A program made the translations under genes and the position numbers. From Casp-actino8 sp041159745 (lineage in GTDB: Bacteria > Actinomycetota > Acidimicrobiia > Acidimicrobiales > Ilumatobacteraceae), in contig JBEAXP010000124.1 of NCBI GenBank assembly GCA_041159745.1, positions 1-10,561 on the forward strand: a stretch of DNA of 10,561 bases, written 5' to 3'. This document shows positions 1-9,336 of this stretch, in pieces. The notes under the pieces were generated by a model. It saw only the letters and a program-made list of their open reading frames with translations, ran no database searches and was not told where the DNA came from. Positions within the stretch are counted from its first letter, which is position 1; every line of letters starts with the position of its first letter.

Positions 1-53
1 ACGAACTGTTTCACCGGCTCGAGACGCACGAGATCACGGTACCGGTTTCGTGC

Positions 54-72
54 TTCTCACCCGACTCTTACC
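54..72 (+). promoter_or_regulatory. Putative response-regulator binding site: two direct octamers 11 bp apart
   Basis: TTCTCACC at 54-61 is followed 11 bp on by CTCTTACC at 65-72, which matches it at 6 of 8 positions. Direct repeats with roughly one helical turn between them are the usual target of OmpR/PhoB-family regulators, and the mycobacterial MprA box is known as a pair of loosely conserved 8-bp direct repeats. The pair ends 22 bp before the start codon of the regulator gene and would overlap the -35 region of the promoter proposed at 83-88. The perfect octamer recurs three times at 3243-3283. Autoregulation is inferred; no binding data are available. Confidence 0.6.
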
Positions 73-82
73 TCGCATCGGG

Positions 83-88
83 CAAACT
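83..88 (+). promoter_or_regulatory. Candidate -10 element of the response-regulator gene
   Basis: CAAACT at 83-88 fits the loose actinobacterial -10 pattern (A at position 2, T at position 6). It lies 10 bp after the second octamer and 6 nt before the ATG at 95, so transcription would begin at or next to the start codon. No convincing Shine-Dalgarno sequence precedes this ATG. The element is weak taken alone; its support is the similar spacing of CAATCT after the octamers at 3243-3283. Bases 1-53 show no recognisable gene. Confidence 0.35.
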
Positions 89-94
89 GGACTC

Positions 95-784
95 ATGGTG
101 AATCGGGTGCTGGTGGCCGACGACGACAAGGCGGTGCGCGAATCATTGGTGCGCGCGCTCAGCCTCGAGGGCTACACCGTGTCGTCCGCCAACGATGGCG
201 CCAAGGCATTGGAGATGATTCGCGTCGGCGAGCACGATGCGTTGGTGCTCGATCTCATGATGCCGGCGATCGACGGCCTCACTGTTTGTCGCGTTCTTCG
301 ATCGGAGAAGAATCGGATTCCGATCCTGATGCTCACGGCACGATCGGAGACCAGCGATCGGGTGCAGGGTCTCGATGCCGGCGCCGACGATTATCTCCCG
401 AAGCCGTTCGCGTTGGAGGAACTGCTGGCCCGGTTGCGCGCATTGCTTCGTCGCACCAACCCGGTGGTCGATGAAGGTTCGCACGAGGAATTGGTGTTGG
501 ACGATCTTCGAATCGACACGTTGGCACGACGCGTGTTCCGTGGGTCGGCGGAGGTGGATCTGTCCAAGACCGAATTCGAGTTACTGGAACTGTTGGTGAG
601 AAACAGCGGGATCGTGCTCGACCATTCCACGATCTACGACCGCATCTGGGGATACGACTTCGGTCCCGATTCGAAGAATCTCGCGGTGTACATCGGATAC
701 ATCCGCCGCAAGGTCGATGTCGCGGGGGAGAAGCCACTCATTCACACCGTGCGCGGCATCGGATACACGGCGCGGGTCAGCTGA
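95..784 (+). CDS. OmpR-family response regulator, MprA-like
   Basis: This is a cytoplasmic transcription factor switched by phosphorylation from the histidine kinase encoded directly after it. From the ATG at 95 it has 229 residues, normal for the family. The receiver domain (about 4-120) shows acidic residues D9 and D10, phosphoacceptor D53 in LDLMMP, T81 in MLTAR and K103 in LPKPFALEEL. The C-terminal winged helix (about 131-227) ends with GYIRRK and HTVRGIGYT, typical of OmpR/PhoB DNA-binding domains. The receiver closely resembles mycobacterial MprA (AVRESL, GLDAGADDYLPKPFALEELLAR), as I recall that family. The frame is open upstream to a GTG at 50, but the family N-terminus begins at 95 or at the GTG at 98. 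The stop codon shares one base with the kinase ATG, indicating translational coupling. Octamers at 54-72 suggest autoregulation. True orthology to MprA is not shown, so no symbol is given. Confidence 0.95.
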   Translation: MVNRVLVADDDKAVRESLVRALSLEGYTVSSANDGAKALEMIRVGEHDALVLDLMMPAIDGLTVCRVLRSEKNRIPILMLTARSETSDRVQGLDAGADDYLPKPFALEELLARLRALLRRTNPVVDEGSHEELVLDDLRIDTLARRVFRGSAEVDLSKTEFELLELLVRNSGIVLDHSTIYDRIWGYDFGPDSKNLAVYIGYIRRKVDVAGEKPLIHTVRGIGYTARVS

Positions 785-2106
785 TGAGTCTGCGTTGGAA
801 GATCGCGCTGTTGCTGGCCGTCGTCGTCACGGTCGGCGTCGGCACTTCGAGCGTCCTCACGTATCGCACCACCGACTCCCGCCTCAACGACGAGGTCGAT
901 CGCTCGCTCGTCAACGCGACCGAACGGTTCCTGCGGCGGCCCGAAGTGGGCCGGGGTCGGGCGGTCATCGACGTTCCCGAGCGTCCGCTGGGCGTCGAGT
1001 TGTTCGTCGTTCAGGTCCTCGATTCGCAGGGCAACGTGCTGGCGGCCACCGACGGAGTGACGCTGCCGATCACGTCACCGCGTGTCGACTCGCGCGGCCA
1101 AGTCGTGCCTGGTTTCGACACGGTGAAGACGGCCGAAGGCGTCGACTACCGAGTGCGCAGCGTGGCCGTGTCGGTGGGAGTGGTGCAGTTCGGACGCGAC
1201 CTCACCGAGACCAACAGCGTGCTGGCCGATCTGCGGCGGCGCCTGGTCGTGACGACGCTCTCGATCGTCGTCATCGCGGCGGTGATCGGCTGGCTCATCG
1301 CGCTCGGTGTCACGTCGCGGTTGCGTCGACTCTCGCTGGCGGTGGAAACCGTGGCCACCACCGGTCGGCTCGACGTGGAAGCACCGGTGAGCGGTCGCGA
1401 CGAAGCCGGTCGGCTCGGCCGAACCTTCCGCGACATGCTGGCCGCGTTGTCGCAGTCGCGCGATCAACAGCAGCGGCTGGTGGAGGACGCCGGTCACGAA
1501 TTGCGCACACCACTCACGAGTCTGCGCACGAATCTCGACGTGATCCGCAAGCACGGGAATCTCGACGATTCCACCCGTCAGCAGATCCTCGCCGACATCG
1601 ATCGCGACGTGTCCGATCTCGAGTCACTCGTGGAAGAGGTGGTGGCTCTCGCGGCCGATCGCCACGCCGACGAATTGCCCGAGCCGGTCCGCTTGTCCGA
1701 ATCGGTCGGGCCGCTCGTGGATCGAGCGCGTCGCCGCAGCAAGCGTTCGATCGCCTTCGCGGCCGACGATTCGATCTGCGTGGTGCGACGCCACATGTTC
1801 GAGCGGGCGGTCTCGAACCTCATCGACAATGCGCTCAAGTTCGACACCACCGGCGGCGAGATAGCCGTCGACATCACGCGCGGCACCGTGGTGGTGAGCG
1901 ATCGCGGGCCCGGGATTCCCGAAGACGAACAGTCGAAGGTCTTCGAGCGGTTCCATCGTGCCGTCAACGCCCGCACCCTTCCGGGCTCGGGGCTCGGCTT
2001 GTCGATCGTCGCCGACGTCGCCGAAACACACGGTGGCAAAGCATTCGCGCGCAACCGGGTGGGTGGCGGCGCCGAAGTGGGCTTCACGTTGCCGCTTGGT
2101 GGATGA
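784..2106 (+). CDS. Sensor histidine kinase, MprB-like, membrane-bound
   Basis: This inner-membrane sensor kinase should phosphorylate the preceding regulator. Of 440 residues, a membrane helix spans about 7-29, an extracytoplasmic sensor region of about 125 residues follows, and a second helix lies at about 155-177. A HAMP linker (about 178-230) leads to the HisKA domain with the H-box EDAGHELRTPLTSLR, whose H238 is the phosphorylated histidine. The HATPase domain has the N-box NLIDNALKF (345-353), G1 box DRGPGIP (373-379), F box (VFERFHR) and G2 box GSGLGLSI (401-408). All catalytic boxes look intact. The H-box wording is close to MprB. The signal sensed cannot be read from the periplasmic part, which has no motif I recognise. 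ATG overlaps the regulator's TGA by one base. The last 23 bases overlap the convergent chrA gene, leaving no space for a terminator between them. Confidence 0.95.
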   Translation: MSLRWKIALLLAVVVTVGVGTSSVLTYRTTDSRLNDEVDRSLVNATERFLRRPEVGRGRAVIDVPERPLGVELFVVQVLDSQGNVLAATDGVTLPITSPRVDSRGQVVPGFDTVKTAEGVDYRVRSVAVSVGVVQFGRDLTETNSVLADLRRRLVVTTLSIVVIAAVIGWLIALGVTSRLRRLSLAVETVATTGRLDVEAPVSGRDEAGRLGRTFRDMLAALSQSRDQQQRLVEDAGHELRTPLTSLRTNLDVIRKHGNLDDSTRQQILADIDRDVSDLESLVEEVVALAADRHADELPEPVRLSESVGPLVDRARRRSKRSIAFAADDSICVVRRHMFERAVSNLIDNALKFDTTGGEIAVDITRGTVVVSDRGPGIPEDEQSKVFERFHRAVNARTLPGSGLGLSIVADVAETHGGKAFARNRVGGGAEVGFTLPLGG

Positions 2107-3211
2107 TCCCGATCACCACGCCGGCCGGCACCAGCCAGGCGGCACCGATGCGGGTGAACACGAGGAGCACGATCGCGACGGCCGCCACCGTCCACGTGAA
2201 CCAGTCCACGAGTGCGTCGTCGGCGAGACGCACGAGCACGCCGGCCATGAGGCCGAGCGAACCCACGGTGACACCGGTGAGGAAGGCGCGCGCGACCGGT
2301 CGGTTGTCGATCCAACGCGTGAATCGATCGAGAAGCGCGACGAAGACGAACGACGGTCCGAAGATGCCGATCGTCGCCAGCGCGGCTCCGGCCACACCGA
2401 GGATCTGCCAGCCGATGAACGTGGCGGTGGTGAACACCGGTCCGGGTGTGATCTGGCCCACCGCCACGGCGTCCAGCAATTGCTGGGCCGTGAGGTAACC
2501 GTGGTCGGTCACGAGTCGATTGTCGAGGAACGCCACCAGCACGTAGCCGCTTCCGTAAAGCACCGATCCGACTTCGAGGAAGATCAGGAACAGCCGCAGG
2601 AGAGTCGGGTTGTCGCCGGCCATCGCGAAGAGCAACGTGGATGGCGCGAACGACATCATCCGCGGCGGGTGCGGACGTCGGGCGGCAATGGTCGCGGCCC
2701 ACGCCGCGCCCAGGGCGAGCAGAACGATCAGCTCATGAACACCCCACGTATACGCCGCGAACGCGATCACGGTGGTGATCGCCGCGCCGATGTTCGTGAC
2801 CGATGAACGAGTGAGCCCCCACACGGCTTGTGCGATCACCGCGATGATCACCGGCAGAACTCCGTAGCGAATGTCGAACACGAGCGGATCGGTGCCGTAT
2901 CGGGAGTAGAGCCAGGCGATGACGCTCACCATCACCACGGCCGGGACGATGAACGAGAGTCCGGCCACCACGAGACCGCGTCCTCCCGCGCGTCGCGTGC
3001 CGAGGTGCATGGCGAGCTCGGTCGAGTTCGGTCCCGGGATGAGGTTGGTGGCGCCCACCAGGCGCACGAATTCGGCGTCGGTCATCCAGTGGCGGCGTCG
3101 CACCACTTCGTCGCGCATCATCGCGATGTGGGCGGCCGGACCCCCGAAGCCGGTCACCCCGAGGCGCAGGAACAGTCGGGCCAGGTCGCGCAGGGAGGTC
3201 GTCCTGGTCAC
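2084..3211 (-). CDS. chrA: Chromate transporter family protein (CHR, two-domain long form)
   Basis: This integral membrane protein of 375 residues belongs to the CHR superfamily; characterised members export chromate by a proton-driven process. It has the two-half layout of long-chain CHR proteins. The first half shows GFGGPAAHIAMM (21-32) and NLIPGPNS (56-63); the second shows VGSVLYGSGYVLVAFLDNR (about 214-232) and VGQITPGPVF (251-260), the paired PGP-type motifs of the two homologous domains. Hydrophobic stretches fill most of the rest. The start is GTG at 3211, chosen because the family motif begins about 20 residues in and the next Met is residue 31. A CACAAT hexamer six bases upstream suggests a leaderless message. 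The gene is convergent with the kinase (23-bp overlap) and divergent from the secreted-protein gene, sharing the octamer-bearing control region. Many CHR proteins have unknown substrates, so chromate itself is not certain. Confidence 0.9.
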   Translation of the reverse strand: MTRTTSLRDLARLFLRLGVTGFGGPAAHIAMMRDEVVRRRHWMTDAEFVRLVGATNLIPGPNSTELAMHLGTRRAGGRGLVVAGLSFIVPAVVMVSVIAWLYSRYGTDPLVFDIRYGVLPVIIAVIAQAVWGLTRSSVTNIGAAITTVIAFAAYTWGVHELIVLLALGAAWAATIAARRPHPPRMMSFAPSTLLFAMAGDNPTLLRLFLIFLEVGSVLYGSGYVLVAFLDNRLVTDHGYLTAQQLLDAVAVGQITPGPVFTTATFIGWQILGVAGAALATIGIFGPSFVFVALLDRFTRWIDNRPVARAFLTGVTVGSLGLMAGVLVRLADDALVDWFTWTVAAVAIVLLVFTRIGAAWLVPAGVVIGIIHQAAT

Positions 3212-3217
3212 GACTCG

Positions 3218-3223
3218 ATTGTG
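3218..3223 (-). promoter_or_regulatory. Candidate -10 element for chrA
   Basis: Read on the minus strand, CACAAT (four of six matches to TATAAT) ends six nucleotides before the GTG start, which predicts a leaderless transcript. The corresponding -35 position would fall at about 3241-3246, touching the first TTCTCACC octamer at 3243-3250. A regulator bound there could therefore affect chrA transcription directly. Confidence 0.35.
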
Positions 3224-3242
3224 GCCCAGAACGGGACGGATG

Positions 3243-3283
3243 TTCTCACCTGGTTCTCACCCTCACCCGGTTGGCTTCTCACC
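3243..3283 (+). promoter_or_regulatory. Triple TTCTCACC direct-repeat operator between chrA and the secreted-protein gene
   Basis: Perfect copies of TTCTCACC start at 3243, 3254 and 3276, so the steps are 11 and 22 bp, one and two helical turns on the same DNA face. The same octamer lies upstream of the response-regulator gene at 54-61. A looser copy, CCCTCACC at 3260-3267, is out of phase. A perfect 10-bp palindrome, CACCTAGGTG at 3280-3289, overlaps the third copy. Phased direct repeats are the usual target of OmpR-family regulators, so the adjacent MprA-like protein is the obvious candidate. The repeats point toward the secreted-protein gene in the same orientation as at the regulator promoter. 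Confidence 0.65.
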
Positions 3284-3292
3284 TAGGTGCCG

Positions 3293-3298
3293 CAATCT
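3293..3298 (+). promoter_or_regulatory. Candidate -10 element for the secreted-protein gene
   Basis: CAATCT lies 9 bp after the third octamer, almost the same place as CAAACT (10 bp after its octamer) at the regulator gene. Transcription would start near 3305, giving a 5' leader of about 75 nt that contains the hairpin at 3309-3331 and the ribosome-binding site at 3369-3373. The hexamer is a weak match alone; the conserved spacing is the argument. Confidence 0.35.
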
Positions 3299-3308
3299 GA
3301 GAGTGCCC

Positions 3309-3331
3309 CGATCGGAACCCCCCGCCGATCG
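3309..3331 (+). other. Short inverted repeat in the predicted 5' leader
   Basis: CGATCGG (3309-3315) and CCGATCG (3325-3331) can form a perfect 7-bp stem around a 9-nt C-rich loop. It sits just after the predicted transcription start and about 47 nt before the start codon. It might protect the mRNA 5' end or act as an operator. GATCG-type words are common in this genome, so chance is also possible. Confidence 0.3.
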
Positions 3332-3368
3332 AGGTCACAACCACAGCGGCGTCGAACGCCCGATGAAC

Positions 3369-3373
3369 AGGAG
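3369..3373 (+). promoter_or_regulatory. Ribosome-binding site of the secreted-protein gene
   Basis: AGGAG ends five bases before the ATG at 3379. It is the clearest Shine-Dalgarno sequence in the window and fixes the start. It stands out because most other gene starts here lack one. Confidence 0.75.
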
Positions 3374-3378
3374 ATGAC

Positions 3379-4098
3379 ATGAAGCAGAAGAAGTGGGCAG
3401 TAGCGGGCGTGACCGCCGGACTCCTCGCCGGAGCCGGTGCCGGTTTCGTTCTCAACATTCCCGGTGGAGCCGGTGCCTCGCCGAGCCGCACGATGATCGT
3501 GACCGACGGTGAGGCCGACAGCGAGTCGGGCACGATCACACCACAGCATCACGGCAACCGCGCCGAGCACGTGGCCGAGATCACCGCCAAGTTGAACGAG
3601 GTGCTCCAGCCGCTCGTCGACGCCGGCACGATCACGGCAGCCGATCGCACCGCGCTCATCACGGCACTCACCACACGTCCCACCACGCGTCCGGCCGAAG
3701 GCGCGCCGCGTGGCCCGCAGGTCAAGCTCGCGGCGCTGGTGACCGCCGGAACCATCACGCAGGCCCAGGCTGACGCCGTGGCGTCGGCGTTGCAGGCCGC
3801 TCGTCCGACCGACGGCGAGGGTGGACGTGGCGATCACGACCACTCCACGCATCAGCGTGGACCGCGGGCCGAGGGTCTCGCCAAGGCCGCCGAAGTGATC
3901 GGCGTCAGCGTCGACGAACTGAAGACGGCGCTGCAGAGCGGTCAGACCATCGCTCAGGTGGCCGAGGCCAACGGAGTGTCGGTCAACAGCGTGATCGACG
4001 CGATGGTGGCCGACGCGACGGCGAACCTGCGTCAGCGCATCACCGATCTGGTGAACGGTGTTCGGCCGACCGCGCCGAGCGCCCCCACTGGTAACTGA
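3379..4098 (+). CDS. Exported small helical protein with a His/Asp-rich linker, function unknown
   Basis: The product is 239 residues. Residues 1-33 form a Sec signal peptide: KQKK, a hydrophobic Ala/Gly stretch, then AGA at 31-33 as a likely signal-peptidase I site. The mature part has two similar helical hairpins, LVDAGTITAADRTALITAL and, about 45 residues on, LVTAGTITQAQADAVASAL. A charged linker follows (GDHDHSTHQ; a second HH pair lies in the N-terminal part). The C-terminal module reads IGVSVDELKTALQSGQTIAQ, then VAEANGVSVNSVIDAMVADA, and ends ITDLVNG. I recall such modules in unnamed exported actinobacterial proteins, but know no assigned function. The His/Asp cluster could bind metal; that is inference. 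The gene has its own AGGAG site, lies downstream of three phased octamers and ends before a strong hairpin, so it looks monocistronic and regulated. A role as envelope-stress output of the neighbouring two-component system is possible. Confidence 0.85.
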   Translation: MKQKKWAVAGVTAGLLAGAGAGFVLNIPGGAGASPSRTMIVTDGEADSESGTITPQHHGNRAEHVAEITAKLNEVLQPLVDAGTITAADRTALITALTTRPTTRPAEGAPRGPQVKLAALVTAGTITQAQADAVASALQAARPTDGEGGRGDHDHSTHQRGPRAEGLAKAAEVIGVSVDELKTALQSGQTIAQVAEANGVSVNSVIDAMVADATANLRQRITDLVNGVRPTAPSAPTGN

Positions 4099-4129
4099 TC
4101 CCACCCGAACTCATACGGTTTCCGCCCGC

Positions 4130-4169
4130 CGGGCCGGATCGTTGGCTGAGAGGCCAGCGGTCCGGCCCG
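4130..4169 (+). terminator. Strong hairpin, likely terminator after the secreted-protein gene
   Basis: Bases 4130-4146 pair with 4153-4169 without a bulge, making a 17-bp stem with a 6-nt loop (TGAGAG). The outer arm is CGGGCCGGA with its complement. Two of the pairs, 4139-4160 and 4142-4157, are T-G, which are stable U-G wobbles in plus-strand RNA but A-C mismatches in minus-strand RNA, so the structure is suited to transcription from left to right. No U-tract follows, as is frequent for actinobacterial terminators. It begins 32 nt after the preceding stop codon and ends 16 nt before the proposed helicase -10 element. Confidence 0.7.
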
Positions 4170-4185
4170 AGCCGCATCCCGTCCC

Positions 4186-4191
4186 TAACAT
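4186..4191 (+). promoter_or_regulatory. Candidate -10 element of the helicase gene
   Basis: TAACAT fits TANNNT and ends nine bases before the ATG at 4201, so the transcript would start at or within a few bases of the start codon. No Shine-Dalgarno sequence is seen in the GGACTTCTC that precedes the ATG. I see no clear -35 element. Confidence 0.45.
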
Positions 4192-4200
4192 GGACTTCTC

Positions 4201-6441
<2,241 letters not shown>

Positions 6442-6460
6442 CCGCCCAGCCAGGGTGTGG

Positions 6461-6466
6461 TTGAAT
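6461..6466 (+). promoter_or_regulatory. Candidate -10 element of the flavodoxin-like gene
   Basis: TTGAAT (four of six to TATAAT) is followed seven bases later by the ATG at 6474, which would be the first or second base of the transcript. This supports the ATG over the in-frame GTG at 6468, which would lie only one base after the hexamer. The gene could equally be read through from the helicase gene, since the gap is 32 bp and holds no hairpin that I see. Confidence 0.35.
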
Positions 6467-6473
6467 CGTGGGC

Positions 6474-6902
6474 ATGAAAGCAGCGCTTCTGGTCGAAAGC
6501 CTCACCGGCAACACCTGGCGGGCGGCCGAGATGATCGCCGGCAACATCCAACAGGAGGGTTGGCAGGTCACCGGTTTGTCGCCGATGCGCCGCCCCGATC
6601 ACGCGTCGATCCAGTCGGCCGATGTCGTGATGATCGGAACATGGGTGCACGGTGCCTTCGTCATCGGTCAGGCTCCGTGGGGAATCGGCGCGATCAACGC
6701 GCTTCCCTCGCTGGCCGGCAAGAAGGCGGTCACTTTCTGCACCTTCGCTCTCAATCCGGGCCGGACCCTCGGTGCGATGGACAAGGCGGTCACCGGCCTC
6801 GGGGCCGATGTGATCGGTGGAATGGCTCTGCACCGCAGCAAGCTCGCCGGCCACACCGAGGAGTTCGCGGCGCGTCTTCTCGGCGCCCTCGCCACGGCCT
6901 GA
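6474..6902 (+). CDS. Short-chain flavodoxin-like FMN protein
   Basis: This 142-residue cytoplasmic protein has the flavodoxin fold. The phosphate-binding loop is SLTGNT (9-14) after the first strand MKAALLVE. A second strand ends in MIGTWVHG (about 50-57), where flavodoxins contact the isoalloxazine ring, and a third strand leads to FCTFALNPGRT, the position of the last FMN loop. Length fits a short-chain flavodoxin-like protein without extra domains. I cannot name the redox partner or pathway. It ends three bases before the AguB start, so the two genes are almost certainly co-transcribed, although no direct biochemical link between them is obvious. ATG at 6474 is preferred over GTG at 6468, which would add only two residues. 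Confidence 0.85.
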   Translation: MKAALLVESLTGNTWRAAEMIAGNIQQEGWQVTGLSPMRRPDHASIQSADVVMIGTWVHGAFVIGQAPWGIGAINALPSLAGKKAVTFCTFALNPGRTLGAMDKAVTGLGADVIGGMALHRSKLAGHTEEFAARLLGALATA

Positions 6903-6905
6903 TCG

Positions 6906-7775
<870 letters not shown>

Positions 7776-7782
7776 CTCTCGG

Positions 7783-9336
7783 TCAAACGGGGGCGTCGCA
7801 CTCGCGACGCGGGGAGGCCGCGCGGGGGAGTGAATCCCACATGTCGGCCAGCAAGTCGCCCTTCACGCCGTCCACGCGCGGATCGCTCCAGAGGTTCTCG
7901 CGCTGCAGCGGATCGTTGGCCAAGTCGTAGAGCTCGCCCTCGGTTCCGTCGTGCACCGTGCCGGGCAGACAGGCCGTGGCCACCCAGCCGTCACGACAGA
8001 TGGTGCGCAGGCGCACGATCTTGCCGAAGAGAACCGAGTCCCATTCGGTCAGCACCCGCTCGTGTCCGAGTGCGGGTGCCTCGGCATCGTTGGTGGGCAG
8101 GCGATGCGATTCGACGTACGACGGCTCGGGAACCCCCGCGATGTGCGCGAACGTGGACGCGAGCGACACCAGACCAACCGGCGACTTCACGGTGGACGGT
8201 GCGACACCAGCCGATGGAGCCGGGCGCCAGATCAACGGCAGTCGCATGAGCGAGTCGACGTGTTGGGGCCCCTTGAACAACAGGCCGTAGTCGCCTTGCA
8301 GTTCGCCGTGATCGGTGGTGAAGACGATGTCGACGTCGTCGCCCCAGCCACGGGCCGAGATCGTGCGCAACACGCGGGCGATGGCTTCGTCGATGAGTTC
8401 GTTCTCGATGTGAGTGAGCGCGTTGATCTCGCGCACCTGATCGTCGGTGAGGGTCTTCGGAACCCATGACGCCGGAGCCTCGTAGTTCGAGACGAATTCG
8501 CCCTCGTACCACAGGCGCCAGTGGCGCGGCTTGGCGTCGAGGATCGCCTCGCGCTCGGCCCGGTCGACCGGGTAGTTCTCGGGCAGATCGAGGTCGCGCC
8601 AGTTCACGCGATGCAGTTCCGATTGCGGCGGATCCCATGGGTGGTGCGGATCGGGGAAACTCATCCAGCAGAACCAGTCGTCGTCGGCGTTCAGCGAATC
8701 GAGCCATGCGATGGTGCGATCGGCCACCCACTCGGTGTGGTACCACTCGCGCGGAATGGCGTTGTGATGAACCTGCGGGCCAGCGGTGTCGCCGCCGCCA
8801 CTCGAGTTCACCTGCAGCGACATGTCGAGAACGCGGTAGTACATGCCGATCGCCTCGGGGTGGTTCTGCATGAGCCATCGGGCGTAGTGGAAGTTGCCCA
8901 TCCCGCCGTGCGACGCCGATTCCATGTGGTCGAAGCCGCGGTGCAGATGGCCGTTCACCTCGCGCGAGAAGTCGCCCGAGGTGCCGAGCTGGTTCTCGAC
9001 GAACCGCAGGAACGGATCGAGGAAGGGCTCGAAGTGCGCCTTGCCGATGAGCGCGGTGCGATAGCCGGCATCGTGCAGGGTGCTCGCGATGCTGGGTGCT
9101 TCATCGGGGAGCGGCACACCGTTCATCCACACGCCGTGCGTCGCCACGTGTTGACCGGTGATCATGGTGGAGCGCGACGGCATGCACACCACGCTCTGCG
9201 GATGCGCACGGGTGTAGTTGATGCCGTCGGCGGCCAGCCGATCGATGGTGGGCGTGCGGGCCACCGTTCCGCCGTTGCACCCGAGCGAGTCGAAGCGCTG
9301 CTGGTCGGTCGTGATGAACAGGATCTTGCGACCCAT
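7783..9336 (-). CDS. Sulfatase (formylglycine-type, alkaline phosphatase superfamily)
   Basis: The product, 517 residues, is a sulfate-ester hydrolase or related phosphonate/phosphate-ester enzyme. The signature CMPSR begins at C51, the cysteine that a maturase oxidises to formylglycine, followed by TMITGQHVATHG. The metal-site N-terminus is TTDQQR (D11, Q12), a DQ pair as in choline-sulfatase and phosphonate monoester hydrolase relatives. Further site motifs are GKAHF (about 98-102), FPDPHHPWDPP (about 226-236), TTDHGELQGDYG (about 339-350) and FKGPQHVDS with the conserved Lys. No signal peptide is seen, so a cytoplasmic location is likely. The start is the ATG at 9336, which matches the family N-terminus and overlaps the upstream SRPBCC stop by one base; the frame is open farther upstream, but that extension merely shadows the SRPBCC gene. 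No maturase is in the window. Substrate unknown. Confidence 0.92.
   Translation of the reverse strand: MGRKILFITTDQQRFDSLGCNGGTVARTPTIDRLAADGINYTRAHPQSVVCMPSRSTMITGQHVATHGVWMNGVPLPDEAPSIASTLHDAGYRTALIGKAHFEPFLDPFLRFVENQLGTSGDFSREVNGHLHRGFDHMESASHGGMGNFHYARWLMQNHPEAIGMYYRVLDMSLQVNSSGGGDTAGPQVHHNAIPREWYHTEWVADRTIAWLDSLNADDDWFCWMSFPDPHHPWDPPQSELHRVNWRDLDLPENYPVDRAEREAILDAKPRHWRLWYEGEFVSNYEAPASWVPKTLTDDQVREINALTHIENELIDEAIARVLRTISARGWGDDVDIVFTTDHGELQGDYGLLFKGPQHVDSLMRLPLIWRPAPSAGVAPSTVKSPVGLVSLASTFAHIAGVPEPSYVESHRLPTNDAEAPALGHERVLTEWDSVLFGKIVRLRTICRDGWVATACLPGTVHDGTEGELYDLANDPLQRENLWSDPRVDGVKGDLLADMWDSLPRAASPRRECDAPV

Noticed and set aside
50..94. Upstream GTG start for the response regulator
   Set aside because: It would add 15 residues absent from the family and lie inside the octamer site; the ATG at 95 gives the normal N-terminus.
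595..602. Reverse-strand copy of TTCTCACC inside the response-regulator gene
   Set aside because: It has no partner 11 bp away on either side and lies in coding sequence encoding LLVRN; a single chance 8-mer in 10.5 kb is unremarkable.
717..2498. 593-codon plus-strand frame across the kinase and chrA
   Set aside because: The product is Arg/Ser/Gly-rich and low in complexity, and it spans two well-supported genes on opposite strands. It is a shadow frame.
1578..2806. Long frames over the kinase/chrA junction on both strands (1578-2702 minus and 1958-2806 plus)
   Set aside because: Both have the Arg/His-rich composition of shadow frames and overlap the intact kinase and ChrA reading frames.
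7776..7782. Possible bidirectional terminator between aguB and the sulfatase gene
   Set aside because: Only seven bases separate the two stop codons and I found no convincing stem spanning them.
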